Source of the DNA: Demequina mangrovi
GTDB taxonomy: Bacteria; Actinomycetota; Actinomycetes; Actinomycetales; Demequinaceae
DNA: 64,000 nucleotides
Reading direction: 5' to 3'
Assembly: GCF_000759715.1 (NCBI RefSeq)
Contig: NZ_BBLU01000001.1
Coordinates: 248,001 to 312,000 of the forward strand
Shown piece by piece: positions 20,901 to 27,219 of the stretch. A program made the position numbers and the translations under genes. Within the stretch, counting starts at the first letter, position 1. The number at the start of each line of letters is the position of its first letter. The notes beneath the pieces were generated by a model that was not told where the DNA came from, did not search any database, and saw nothing but the letters and a program-made list of their open reading frames with translations.

Positions 20901-23900
20901 GCGATCGGGCCGTACCAGCGGATCTCGGGCTCGACGTAGCTCGTGATCCCGCTCGTCGAGGCGAGGTCGTCGTTGTAGGTGGCGTCGTCGAGCACGTCGC
21001 TGAGGTCGTCCTCGAAGTACGCGAGGAGGTAGTCCACCTGGCCGGTGTTGGTGAGTGTCACGGTGTAGTCGACGGTGTCGCCGGGGAGGACCCCGTCGGA
21101 CGGCGTCGCGGTCTTGAGGATCTCGAGCGAGCGGACGGGCACCTCGGTGGTGCAGCCCTCCTCGGTCCCGTCGTCACAGTTGGACTCCGGCGGCCCCACA
21201 ACCGCGTTGACCAGCAGACCGTCACCCTCCGGCGGATCGTCGACCGTCACCGAGTAGGTCACCGTGACGGTCTCGCCCGCAGCGAGCGCGCCCTCCCAAT
21301 GCAGCGTGGGGTCGCTGAAGCTCACGTCGCCCGAGGACGCGAGCGCATCGTCGTTGTACGTCGCATCGTCGAGCACCGCGCTGAGGTCGTCGTCGAAGGA
21401 CGCCGGGTCGTCGACGGTGTAGTCGGTCTCGCCCGTGTTCTCCACCGTGACGGTGTAGGTCACGGTGTCGCTCGGGCGGACGGCGCCGCTCGGGTCAACG
21501 GTCTTGGTGATCTCGAGGGAGCGGATGGGCACCTCGGTGGTGCAGCCCTCCTCCGTGCCGTCGTCGCAGTTCGACTCCGGCGGACCCACCACCGCGTTGA
21601 CCAGCAGCCCGTCGCCGCCCGGCGGGTCGTCGACCGTCACGGAGTAGGTGATGGTGACGGTGTCGCCCGCGTCGAGCGGACCGGACCAGGAGAGCGTCGG
21701 GTCCGAGAAGCTCACGTCGCCTGCGGAGGCCGTCGCGTCGTCGTTGTAGGTGGCGTCGTCGAGCACGTCGCTGAGGTCGTCCTCGAATGCGGCAGGGTCG
21801 AGCTCGGTGTAGTTGAACTGTCCCGTGTTCTCCACCGTCACGGTGTAGGTCACGGTGTCCCCGGGCTGCACCTCGTCCGTCGGGTCGCTCGTCTTGGTGA
21901 TCTCGAGCGAACGGATGGGATCGGGCTCGATGCAGTCGGCGTCCTGCGTCTCGGCGGGGTCGGTGCAGTTCGACTCGGGCGGGCCGACCACCACGTTGTA
22001 GAGGTTCCCGTCCCCCGTCACGGGGTCGTCGACGGTGATCGTGTACGTGATGGTCACGGTCTCGCCGACCGCGAGCGCACCCTCCCAGTGGAGCGTGGGA
22101 TCGGTGAAGGTGAGGTCGCCGCTCGTGGCGCTGCCGCCGCCGTAGACGCCGTCGTCGAGCACGTCGCTGAGGTCGTCGTCGAAGTACGCCGGGTCGTCGA
22201 CCGTGTAGTCGACCTGGCCGTTGTTGGTCACCGTGATCTCGTAGGTCACGGTGTCGCCCGGCAGCACGCCGTCGGCGCCGTCGGAGGTCTTGACGATCTC
22301 CACCGCACGGATGGGCACCTCGGTGGTGCAGCCCTCCTCGGTGCCGTCGTCGCAGTTCGACTCCGGCGGCCCGACCACGGAGTTGTCGAGCAGCCCGTCC
22401 CCGCTGAGCGGGGAGTTGACGGTGACGGAGTACGTGATGGTCGCGGACTCGCCCGCCGCGAGCGCACCCTCCCAATGCAGGGTCGGGTCGCTGAAGCTGG
22501 CGGTGCCGGTGCTCGCCGACTCGTCGTCGTTGTAGGTCGCGTCGTCGAGGACGCCGCTGAGGTCGTCGTCGAAGCTCGCAGGCGCGTCCGCGGTGTAGGC
22601 CGCGGGGCCCGGGTTGGTCACGGTGACGGTGTAGGTGACAGTGTCGCCCGGCGCGGCCTCGTCGGAGGGATCGACGGTCTTCAGGATCTCGAGCGCGCGG
22701 ATGGGGAGCTCGACGGTGCAGTCCGGGTCCTCGGAGCCGTCGGCGCAGTTGGACTCCTCCGGGCCCACGACGGTGTTGCTCAGCAGGCCGTCTCCCGACA
22801 CCGGGTCGTTGACCGTGACGGAGTACGTGATGGTCGCCGACTCCCCGACCGCGAGCGCACCCTCCCAGCTCAGCACCGGTTCGCTGTACGTCGGCGTGCC
22901 GGTGCTCGCGGCCTCGTCGTTGTTGTAGACCGCGTCGTCGAGGACGGCGCTGAGGTCGTCCGTGATCGAGGCGAGCCCGTTCTCGTCGTTGTAGTCGACC
23001 TCGCCGGTGTTGGTCACCGTGATGGTGTAGTCGACCGTGTCGCCCGGGAGCGCCGAGTCCGGCGGCTCCGCGTCCTTGGTGATGGTGAGGCCGGGGTCGG
23101 GCAGGTCGACGTAGATCGGGTAGTCCTCGACCTCGCCGCGGCTCGTGATGTTGTTGGGGTTCTCCGATCCGGACTGGCCGGCGGCGACGCGCAGTCGCAT
23201 GTAGGTCGGGTCGACCACGGTCTGCACCGCATCGTCCGGCACGGTCCACGTGAGGTTGACCGTGCCGCCGGCGCATTGGACGGCGCCCGCGCGTTCGGAG
23301 TCGTCGAAGGTCCCGTTGAAGTTCCAGTCGACCCAGCCGGAGACCCACCCCGTGCCGACGCAGGCCACGTCGAGCGAGTACGTCTCTCCATAGTCGGTGT
23401 CGAGCACGCCGGGCGGCGAGATGCCGTCCTCGTCGTTGGCGGGATTGCCCGTGGTGTCGTCGAAGTCCGCGCCTTGGCTTCCGATGTAGACCGCGTCGGA
23501 GTCGACGGTGGAGCCCAGGATCGGCTCGTAGCCGCCCGGCGTGCCCATGACGAAGGAGTCGTCGGAGACGTTGGTGGCGCCCTGGCCGACGGTTCCGCCG
23601 CTCCACGTCGACTGGAGCAGGGACCCCGCGGAGCCGTAGCTGAGCGGCGCGTCGCCGAAGTCAGCCTCGAAGACCACGCCGAGCGCGACGGCGCTGACGC
23701 CTCCACCGTGCATCTCCACGTGGGCGCCCGTCGCACCCTCCATGAAGCCGACCGCGATCGGCCCGTACGTGTTGTTGACCTCGGAGCACTGGGTGCCGTC
23801 CGACTCGAGCCGCAACGTGTCTCCCGTGAGGGTCGCGATCGTCGAGGTGTCGCACGCGCGCATACGGTCGACGACGCGCCACACGGCGTCGTTCTCGACC

Positions 23901-24445
23901 GGGGTCGCCTCGACGTACTCGCCCTGACGCGAGTTGTTCGACTCCGCGTCGGCGACCACGAGGCCCATGACGTCGACACGCGTGCCGTCGAGCGTGACCT
24001 CGCAATCGAAGTCGAAGGACACCGTCGCGGCGCTGATCGTGTTGGCGACGCCGGAGACCAGCTCGTTGGCGCCGTCGATGCCGCCGATGTTGTAGAGGTT
24101 GTCGAGCGCGTCTCCCCGGTAGTTGCCGGGCCGGTACGCCTCGACCTGGCCGTTGAGGCCCGTGATGGTGCACGTGGTGGTGAGCTCCTGGAGTCCCACG
24201 TTGCGCGTGTTGGTGCGCTCGGTGCCGTTGGGGATGTTCTCGCCGTCGGATCCCCACTCGAACCAGTCGATGTATCCGGGGTACAGGCCGTCGCCGCCCT
24301 CGGCGTAACGCGCCTCAGCCGTGGGTGCTCCACCCACGATCACGACGAACGTCGTGGCCACCAGCGCCAGGATCGTGCCGAGCGCGGTGGCCATCCTCTG
24401 CGGCGTGCGCAGCGGGCGCACGGACCCCTTCACCGCACCGTTCAC
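11915..24445 (-). CDS. Giant repetitive cell-surface protein (GEVED + 28 DUF11-type repeats)
   Basis: 4176-residue predicted surface protein. Residues 1-46 look like a signal peptide (positive start, ALVATTFVVIVGG core, TAEA cleavage site). An N-terminal domain contains a GEVED-type module (about 260-450; begins DFGDAPLSYG, ends GEVEDYPIYVDLP). From about 450 to 4125 there are 28 tandem repeats of ~131 residues with the DUF11/TIGR01451 pattern (LEIxKTxDP, VTYTVTVTNTG, LDDATYNDD, VTITYSVTV, VVGPPESNC). The C terminus has LGSTG, a hydrophobic helix and RRRKDGAR, like a sortase signal but with Gly instead of Pro/Ala at position two. The GTG start has GAGGGGTGG upstream. An adhesin or S-layer-like fibre is inferred; no binding target is visible. 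Confidence 0.85.
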   Translation of the reverse strand: MNGAVKGSVRPLRTPQRMATALGTILALVATTFVVIVGGAPTAEARYAEGGDGLYPGYIDWFEWGSDGENIPNGTERTNTRNVGLQELTTTCTITGLNGQVEAYRPGNYRGDALDNLYNIGGIDGANELVSGVANTISAATVSFDFDCEVTLDGTRVDVMGLVVADAESNNSRQGEYVEATPVENDAVWRVVDRMRACDTSTIATLTGDTLRLESDGTQCSEVNNTYGPIAVGFMEGATGAHVEMHGGGVSAVALGVVFEADFGDAPLSYGSAGSLLQSTWSGGTVGQGATNVSDDSFVMGTPGGYEPILGSTVDSDAVYIGSQGADFDDTTGNPANDEDGISPPGVLDTDYGETYSLDVACVGTGWVSGWVDWNFNGTFDDSERAGAVQCAGGTVNLTWTVPDDAVQTVVDPTYMRLRVAAGQSGSENPNNITSRGEVEDYPIYVDLPDPGLTITKDAEPPDSALPGDTVDYTITVTNTGEVDYNDENGLASITDDLSAVLDDAVYNNDEAASTGTPTYSEPVLSWEGALAVGESATITYSVTVNDPVSGDGLLSNTVVGPEESNCADGSEDPDCTVELPIRALEILKTVDPSDEAAPGDTVTYTVTVTNPGPAAYTADAPASFDDDLSGVLDDATYNDDESASTGTASFSDPTLHWEGALAAGESATITYSVTVNSPLSGDGLLDNSVVGPPESNCDDGTEEGCTTEVPIRAVEIVKTSDGADGVLPGDTVTYEITVTNNGQVDYTVDDPAYFDDDLSDVLDDGVYGGGSATSGDLTFTDPTLHWEGALAVGETVTITYTITVDDPVTGDGNLYNVVVGPPESNCTDPAETQDADCIEPDPIRSLEITKTSDPTDEVQPGDTVTYTVTVENTGQFNYTELDPAAFEDDLSDVLDDATYNDDATASAGDVSFSDPTLSWSGPLDAGDTVTITYSVTVDDPPGGDGLLVNAVVGPPESNCDDGTEEGCTTEVPIRSLEITKTVDPSGAVRPSDTVTYTVTVENTGETDYTVDDPASFDDDLSAVLDDATYNDDALASSGDVSFSDPTLHWEGALAAGETVTVTYSVTVDDPPEGDGLLVNAVVGPPESNCDDGTEEGCTTEVPVRSLEILKTATPSDGVLPGDTVDYTVTLTNTGQVDYLLAYFEDDLSDVLDDATYNDDLASTSGITSYVEPEIRWYGPIAIGGTVTITYSVTVDDPPEGDGFLTNAVVGPLESNCEAGSTDPDCTTTVPVGSLEIVKTASPDGEVLPGDTVTYTVSVTNTGQIDYTAENPASFDDDLSAVLDDATYNNDESATSGTPTYSEPTLSWEGALAAGDTVTVTYSVTVNDPLTGDGLLDNAVVGPPESNCDDGAADEGAEGCTTEVPVKALEIEKTADPSGEVLPGDTVTYTVTVENIGQADYTAEAPASFTDDLTEVLDDATYNDDETASSGDVSYAEPTLSWEGALAVGETVTITYSVTVDDPPDGDGLLTNAVVGPPESNCDDGTEEGCTTEVPVKALEIVKSSDGDGSTLPGDVVTYTITVTNTGEVDYTADDPASLEDDLSGILDDAVFNDDEAATSGTVDFTDPTLSWEGPLAAGETVTITYSVTVNDPLSGDGEMFNVVVGPPESNCDTADTTDPDCVEPNPIQALEIEKSADPDGEVLPGGTVTYTVTVTNTGQTDYTAENPASFDDDLTDVLDDATYNDDATAAIGTASYTEPILSWEGPLAVGESITVTYSVTVDDPPTGDGLLVNAVVGPPESNCDDGAADEGADPCTTEVPVKALEIEKVADPADEVLAGDTVTYTVTVTNSGEADYTAEDPASFDDDLTEVLDDATYNDDESATSGDVTFSDPTLHWEGALAAGETVTVTYSVTVTEPLTGDGLLTNAVVGPPESNCDDGTEEGCTTEVPVKALELAKFSDAVGRAQPGDVVTYTITITNTGQADYTAEDPASFTDDISDVLDDAVYNGDESASSGTPSYAEPTLSWEGPLAVGESATITYSVTVNDPLSGDGLMTNAVVGPPESNCDAEDAGPECEVTVPLAALEIEKTADPDDEVLPGETVTYTVTVANTGQVDYLDVSFSDDLTEVLDDAVYNDDESATAGTPTYSEPTLSWTGPVDAGETVTITYSVTVNDPLTGDGLLDNAVVGPPESNCEDGTEDGCTTEVPVKALLIEKTAEPADEVLPGGTVTYTVTVENIGQADYTDDAPASFTDDLTAVLDDAVYNGDESATSGTPSYAEPVLSWEGALVAGETVTITYSVTVNDPLTGDGLLDNAVVGPPESNCDDGTEEGCTTEVPVKALLIEKTAEPADEVLPGGTVTYTVTVENIGEADYTADAPASFEDDLSAVLDDATYNNDESATSGTPTYSEPTLSWEGALAAGETVTITYSVTVNDPTTGDGLLDNAVVGPPESNCDDGTEEGCTTEVPVRELELVKTSDSGGEVLPGDVVTYTVTVTNTGQVDYTEDAPATFDDDLSELLDDATYNGDESATGGTPSYAEPLLSWEGPLAVGESVTVTYSVTINEPLSGDGELFNVVVGPPESNCDSVDTTDPDCVEPNPIRALEITKQAAPGDEVLPGNVVTYTITVTNTGVLDYTDEDPATLDDDLTEVLDDATYNDDESATGGTASYSEPTLHWEGPLGAGESVTITYSVTVNDPLTGDGLLDNAVVGPPESNCDDGTEEGCTTEVPVRAVEILKTSDPSDEVLPGDVVTYTVTITNTGQVDYGADPSAYLDDDLSDVLDDATYNGDGAATSGSVDFSDTLLSWTGGLAVGETVTITYSVTVNDPPTGDGLLDNAVVGPPESNCDDGTEEGCTTEVPVRTLELVKSSDGVGSALPGDVVTYSITVTNTGQVDYTAEEPAQITDDLTDVLDDATYNDDESATSGTPTYSEPTLSWEGPLAVGESVTITYSVTVNDPLTGDGIMDNTVLGPPESNCDAEDAGPECEVTLPIQALEILKTADPDDEVLPGETVTYTVTLTNIGQVDYLGASFTDDLTEVLDDAVYNDDESATSGTPTYSEPTLSWSGSIAAGDTVTVTYSVTVNDPMSGDGLLDNAVVGPPGSACEDGTEEGCTTEVPVKALEILKVADPADEVVAGDTVTYTVTVENIGQADYTDDAPASFEDDLTAVIDDAVYNDDESATSGTASYAEPVLSWEGALAVGETVTVTYSVTVNNPPTSDGLLDNAVVGPPESNCDEGTEEGCTTEVPVKALLIEKEVDPADEVLPGEVVTYTVTVENIGHADYTAEAPASFEDDLTEVLDDAVYNDDESATSGTASYAEPVLSWEGALAVGETVTVTYSVTVNDPMSGDGLLDNAVLGPDGSNCEDGSTDESCTTEVPVKALLVEKEVDPADEVLPGGTVTYTVTVENIGQADYTEDAPASFEDDLTEVLDDAVYNADESATSGTPSYAEPVLSWEGALAAGESATITYSVTVNDPMSGDGLLDNAVVGPPESNCDEGTEEGCTTEVPIRALEILKTADPDDEVLPGGTVEYTITLENIGQVDYTRATFTDDLSDILDDATANGDFAATAGGFTYANPNLTWVGPIAVGDTVTITYSVTVNDPLTGDGFLTNAVVGPPESNCDEGTEEGCTTEVPVKALEIEKTSDRGVRVQPGDPIVYTITVTNIGQVPYTEEDPAELTDDLTAVIDDATYNDDESADIGSVSYAEPTLSWSGSLEPGETATITYSVTVNEPVTGDGEIDNVVVGPEESNCTDPESTDADCIEHHTLRAMEIVKTAEPEGSVTVGDTVTYTIEVTNVGSVPYTFLFPARIDDDLSEILDDATYNDDAAADTGTVSYAEPTLTWTGSLGVGATATITYSVTVDDPPEGDASLDNAVLGPPESNCFVATPRDDGEVQLPDECHVETPIRLLEIEKVADVDEVIPGDVVTYTVTVTSTGTGDYTDEDPASMSDDLTGVLDDATYNDDAAADVGDVSFADPVLSWSGPLAAGESATITYSVTVDTPPTGDITLANAVLGPPESNCPSVLPVSGGGMAVGVATAIPEMPEGCQVITPIRMFEVEKFADAVEADPGDVVTYVVTVTSTGTAAYTDENPASFEDDLSEVLDDATYNDDATATAGDVTVSAPTLSWTGPLEVGGVVTVEYSVTVDDPMSGDGTMVNVITPGEGIGGECSSDEACSTETVIVAPEEPGTGGVLGSTGPERAALWTWAAALLLGMGAVLYGTGAVRRRKDGAR
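12060..23095 (-). repeat. 28 tandem ~394-base coding repeats
   Basis: Counting each LEIxK-type repeat start gives 28 units of about 131 codons inside the giant surface-protein gene. Neighbouring units are often nearly identical in DNA as well as protein (for example the adjacent units opening KALLIEKTAEPADEV), which favours unequal recombination and assembly collapse. All but the first and last few end in a Cys-containing linker. Confidence 0.9.
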
Positions 24446-24602
24446 GAACCACCCCTCGCCATCGGAGACTTGAATTCAACGTAAGTCCGATAAGCGAAGT
24501 CCGCGACTTATGCGCCGGGTTCATGCAGGGAATTCATCTCACGCTGCAGGATGGGAGATTCAGTGCTACACGGAGGCTGTCGCGCGCCGTATCGCCCATG
24601 CG
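24446..24602 (-). promoter_or_regulatory. AT-richer promoter region of the giant gene
   Basis: 157 bases between the SARP stop codon and the giant-gene start. It is notably AT-richer than its surroundings and contains the palindrome TTGAATTCAA (24470-24479) and direct repeats AAGTCCG at 24483 and 24497 (14-base period), with a nearby inverted CGACTTA. These are candidate regulator sites. They do not match the heptamers found before the CIS operons. Confidence 0.4.
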
Positions 24603-25352
24603 TCAAGCGCTCCTGGCCGGGCGCGCCGCACAGTTCTGCAGCCACGCACGGAACGCCGTGCTGGGCTCGACGCCGAGCTCGCGGCGGACGAGGTCGCGGT
24701 AGCGGAGGAAGGTGCGCCTCGCCTCGACGATGTTCCCCTCCGCGACATGCGCCTCCGCCAGGACCCGGTGAGCGCTCTCCCGCAACGGCTCGACGGCGAC
24801 CGCGTCCATCGCGGCGTCGATGGCCTCGCCGTATCGACCCACTCGGCGGAGCGTGCAGCTCAAGACCTCGAGCGCGTGAAGCATGCGTTGCCGGATGCGC
24901 TCCCTCTCGAAGATGACCCACTCGTCGTACCACCCGGGCAGCAGCTCGGCGACCGTCGAGGTCCAGTCGGGCACACGGAGATCGGCCTCCACCGCGGTGC
25001 CATCGATGAGCCTGTCGGCCCACCCGCACAGCTCGTCCAGGTCGGTCGTGGTGTGCTCACGCAGGTAGATGCTGGCCTTGTCCGACTCGAGGACGGTGAT
25101 GCCGGCCCCGCGCAGCCTCCACAGCGCGGAACGGAGGTTGCCCGCGGCCCTGCCCTCGGAGCCGTCCGGCCAGAGCGAGCCGGCCGCGTGACGTCTGTCC
25201 ACCCGGCCGTGCTGAAGGGCGACGAACGCGAGCACGCGCTTGCAGCCCTCCGGCACCGCATATCGCCGGCCGCCCTGCATGACGGTGGGATTGCCGAGAA
25301 GGCAGACCACGTCGCCTGCGACTTGGCGGGTGCCGGTGGACGCGACGGTCAT
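24603..25352 (-). CDS. SARP-type transcriptional activator (wHTH + BTAD)
   Basis: 249-residue regulator of the AfsR/SARP class. Residues ~15-95 form an OmpR-like winged helix (RVLAFVALQHGRVDRRHAAGSLWPDGSEGRAAGNLRSALWRLR is the usual recognition region), and residues ~105-240 are the bacterial transcriptional activation domain, with helical TPR-like repeats ending in RRELGVEPSTAFRAW. It lacks the ATPase and sensor parts of large SARPs. The ATG at 25352 has AGGGGGG upstream; a TTG at 25391 in the same frame would lie almost on the transcription start. SARPs activate by binding heptamer direct repeats with an 11-base period; such repeats precede this gene, the neighbouring minus-strand gene and both CIS operons. 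I infer it controls the locus and itself. Confidence 0.85.
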   Translation of the reverse strand: MTVASTGTRQVAGDVVCLLGNPTVMQGGRRYAVPEGCKRVLAFVALQHGRVDRRHAAGSLWPDGSEGRAAGNLRSALWRLRGAGITVLESDKASIYLREHTTTDLDELCGWADRLIDGTAVEADLRVPDWTSTVAELLPGWYDEWVIFERERIRQRMLHALEVLSCTLRRVGRYGEAIDAAMDAVAVEPLRESAHRVLAEAHVAEGNIVEARRTFLRYRDLVRRELGVEPSTAFRAWLQNCAARPARSA

Positions 25353-25399
25353 AGCCAGACCCCCCTGCTCGACCGATATCGGAGACGTCAATGCATGGG

Positions 25400-25431
25400 A
25401 CGCTAGGTCTGGCGCGTCACCGAACCGTCAC
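25400..25431 (-). promoter_or_regulatory. SARP-type operator and promoter of the SARP gene
   Basis: On the minus strand GTGACGG (25431-25425) and GTGACGC (25420-25414) are direct repeats with an 11-base period. Eight bases after the second lies TAGCGT (25405-25400), a good -10. The 8-base distance equals that reported for classical SARP promoters. Autoregulation is inferred. Confidence 0.6.
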
Positions 25432-25463
25432 AACGACGCCCGGACACTCGGCCCCTTGCTCGA

Positions 25464-26486
25464 TCACGCACCGGAGGACTGGGCGACCGGCGGCTCCGCG
25501 GCGTCATCGTCGTACTCGTGCTCGTGGTCGTCCTTGTGCTTGCCGCAACCGCAGTCGTCGGAGTGCTCGTCGTCGGGCTTACCAGGTTGGTCGGGTCCGC
25601 ACGGGGAATTGGAGCCGCACTTGTGATCGTACATGCCGAGGATCTCGTCGACCGGCCCCCCGGTCAGCGCAGCGCACCAGTCCTCGTCGGACTGCCGCGT
25701 GCACTCCCGGACCGCCGCCTCTCCCTTGAGGACTGCGACCGCGTCCACCCCGGCCGACCAGGTGGTGAGCGCGGTGCACAGGCAGTCGACGTAAGCCGCG
25801 GTGTCGTCGAAGCCGTTCCAGATCCTGCAGAGCTTGCGATGCGTGACCCTGGCCTGGACGTACTGCCGCTTGAGATCCACCTTGGCCGCATCGTCCGCGA
25901 GCGCCGCGAGGATCCCGTCGAGCTCCTGCTTGACCTCCGCGACGCGCGCCTCGAGGGCATCGGGCTCCCCCGCCAGCGTCGCGAAGCACTCCTTCGCCTC
26001 ATCGATCCATGACTCGTACCGCTCGATCCGGTGCGCGAGCTTGCGGTCGCCCTTGTCCGTCTCCTTGGGTGGGTCCGTGTCGAACTCGCGCTCCTCGGCG
26101 CAGCACTCGCCGCACCCCTCGCAGCAGTCCAATTGCTCGCTGACATCGTCGTACGCCTCGTCCAGCAGGCGGATCACCCGGTCCTGCTCGATCAGGCACT
26201 TGATGCGCTCGATGAGGTGCTTGACCTGATGCTTCATGTCCTGGACCTTGAGCACGGCCTCGCGGCGCTTCTCGCGGTACTGCTTGCGCGCCTCGTCGTA
26301 CTGCCCCTTCGCCGCGGCAAGGTCCTCGGCGTGCGCGCTCGAGTACTCGAGCTGCGCGGACAGTCCCGCGTCGCGGCACTTCCGCTCGTCGATCGCCGTC
26401 GACGGGCTGCACCCGCATTCAGGTGGGTCGGGCCGGCAGCCGCGCTTCGTGTCCGGGTCCTGCGGGGCTGCTTCTTCCGTGTTCAT
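25464..26486 (-). CDS. Cys-rich coiled-coil protein of the CIS locus, unknown function
   Basis: 340-residue soluble, acidic protein that I do not recognise. Residues ~45-110 are a charged coiled coil (SSAHAEDLAAAKGQYDEARK and following). A CCEGCGECC cluster follows near residue 122, and another helical stretch runs ~145-220. Further Cys residues are spread along the C-terminal half, ending in DDCGCGKHKDDHEHEYDDD. There are about 20 Cys in all, so metal binding or disulfide bonding is plausible; there is no signal peptide. The ATG at 26486 has AAGGGAG upstream. It diverges from the first CIS operon and has its own SARP-type operator, which ties it to the system. It could be a chaperone, scaffold or cargo protein. 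Confidence 0.65.
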   Translation of the reverse strand: MNTEEAAPQDPDTKRGCRPDPPECGCSPSTAIDERKCRDAGLSAQLEYSSAHAEDLAAAKGQYDEARKQYREKRREAVLKVQDMKHQVKHLIERIKCLIEQDRVIRLLDEAYDDVSEQLDCCEGCGECCAEEREFDTDPPKETDKGDRKLAHRIERYESWIDEAKECFATLAGEPDALEARVAEVKQELDGILAALADDAAKVDLKRQYVQARVTHRKLCRIWNGFDDTAAYVDCLCTALTTWSAGVDAVAVLKGEAAVRECTRQSDEDWCAALTGGPVDEILGMYDHKCGSNSPCGPDQPGKPDDEHSDDCGCGKHKDDHEHEYDDDAAEPPVAQSSGA

Positions 26487-26530
26487 GGGTGCTCCCTTCG
26501 GATGACGGCATGGCGAGTCTCGGCGCGCAG

Positions 26531-26548
26531 CTGTCACCCCGGCGTTGC
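26531..26548 (-). promoter_or_regulatory. SARP-type operator of the Cys-rich gene
   Basis: Read on the minus strand, GCAACGC (26548-26542) and GTGACAG (26537-26531) are heptamers with an 11-base period. A weak -10 candidate, GAGACT, follows 9 bases later (26521-26516), leaving a ~25-base leader with a ribosome-binding site. Confidence 0.5.
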
Positions 26549-26562
26549 GCGCCGCGGCGCCC

Positions 26563-26601
26563 GCGACGCCGCGGTGACGGCTGCGGCACCACCATCACCG
26601 C
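26563..26601 (+). promoter_or_regulatory. SARP-type operator and leaderless promoter of CIS operon 1
   Basis: GCGACGC (26563-26569) and GTGACGG (26574-26580) have an 11-base period. Nine bases later comes CACCAT (26590-26595) inside CACCACCATC, and the A of the ATG (26602) lies 7 bases past it. There is no ribosome-binding site, consistent with a leaderless mRNA. The same arrangement recurs at 42557. Confidence 0.6.
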
Positions 26602-27219
26602 ATGGCGGGATACCAAGCGCTCGAGGCGGCGGGGCTCAGCATCGTCGATCTGCTGCGCCGCCGGCTCGACGAGCGCGACGGCGGGGTGGGCGTGCGAGCG
26701 CTGCTCGCCAACAGCAGCACCCTCAAGACGCTCGAGACGGACGTCAACAACATCTTTCCCAAGCCCGCGATCTCGGTGTTCTGCTACCGCGTCAGCGTCG
26801 ATCCCGAGACTCGCCCGGGATGGTCGGCCGCGGGCAGCACCGACGGGATCGCGCGCCTGCCGTTGCGCATGCACCTCCTGGTGGGCACGCACGTCGACAC
26901 TGCCAACGAGGAGCTGCGGTGGCTCGGCCTCGCCGCGCAGATCCTCGAGGGCGAGCCCCTGCTCACCGGGCCGATGCTGCGACCCGTCCCCGTCTCGGCG
27001 ACCGAGACCGTCGATCCATGGGGCGAGGGCGACGCGATCCAGGTGGTCCCGGACGATCTCGCGATGGACTCGATGAGCGAGGCGTTCCAGTCGCTGGACA
27101 CCGCCTACCGGCTGCAGCTGCCGTACATCGCGCGGGTGATCCGCATCGACGCGCCCCCCGGCGACGGCTACGGCGCCGTGGGAACCGTCGCCGCCGGCGT
27201 GGAGCGTGTGACGACATGA
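26602..27219 (+). CDS. DUF4255 (Pvc16-type) tail-terminator/cap protein
   Basis: 205-residue protein with the Pvc16 N-terminal (DUF4255) domain, the family of Afp16/Pvc16 that caps the tube-sheath trunk of phage-tail-like particles. Characteristic parts are the N-terminal alpha helix (LEAAGLSIVDLLRRRL), ISVFCYRVSVDPETR, RLPLRMHLLVG and the C-terminal QLPYIARVIRID. The length fits. It opens CIS operon 1 under a SARP-type promoter, with ATG as the apparent first transcribed base, and its stop overlaps the next start as ATGA. Confidence 0.85.
   Translation: MAGYQALEAAGLSIVDLLRRRLDERDGGVGVRALLANSSTLKTLETDVNNIFPKPAISVFCYRVSVDPETRPGWSAAGSTDGIARLPLRMHLLVGTHVDTANEELRWLGLAAQILEGEPLLTGPMLRPVPVSATETVDPWGEGDAIQVVPDDLAMDSMSEAFQSLDTAYRLQLPYIARVIRIDAPPGDGYGAVGTVAAGVERVTT

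Noticed and set aside
12060-23095. Regular DNA repeats that could look like a CRISPR array
   Set aside because: The ~394-base unit is translated in one open frame with conserved protein pattern and has no spacers; it is a coding repeat.
24470-24510. Direct AAGTCCG repeats before the giant gene as a SARP site
   Set aside because: The period is 14 rather than 11 bases and the sequence does not resemble the GTGACGG heptamers of the other promoters.
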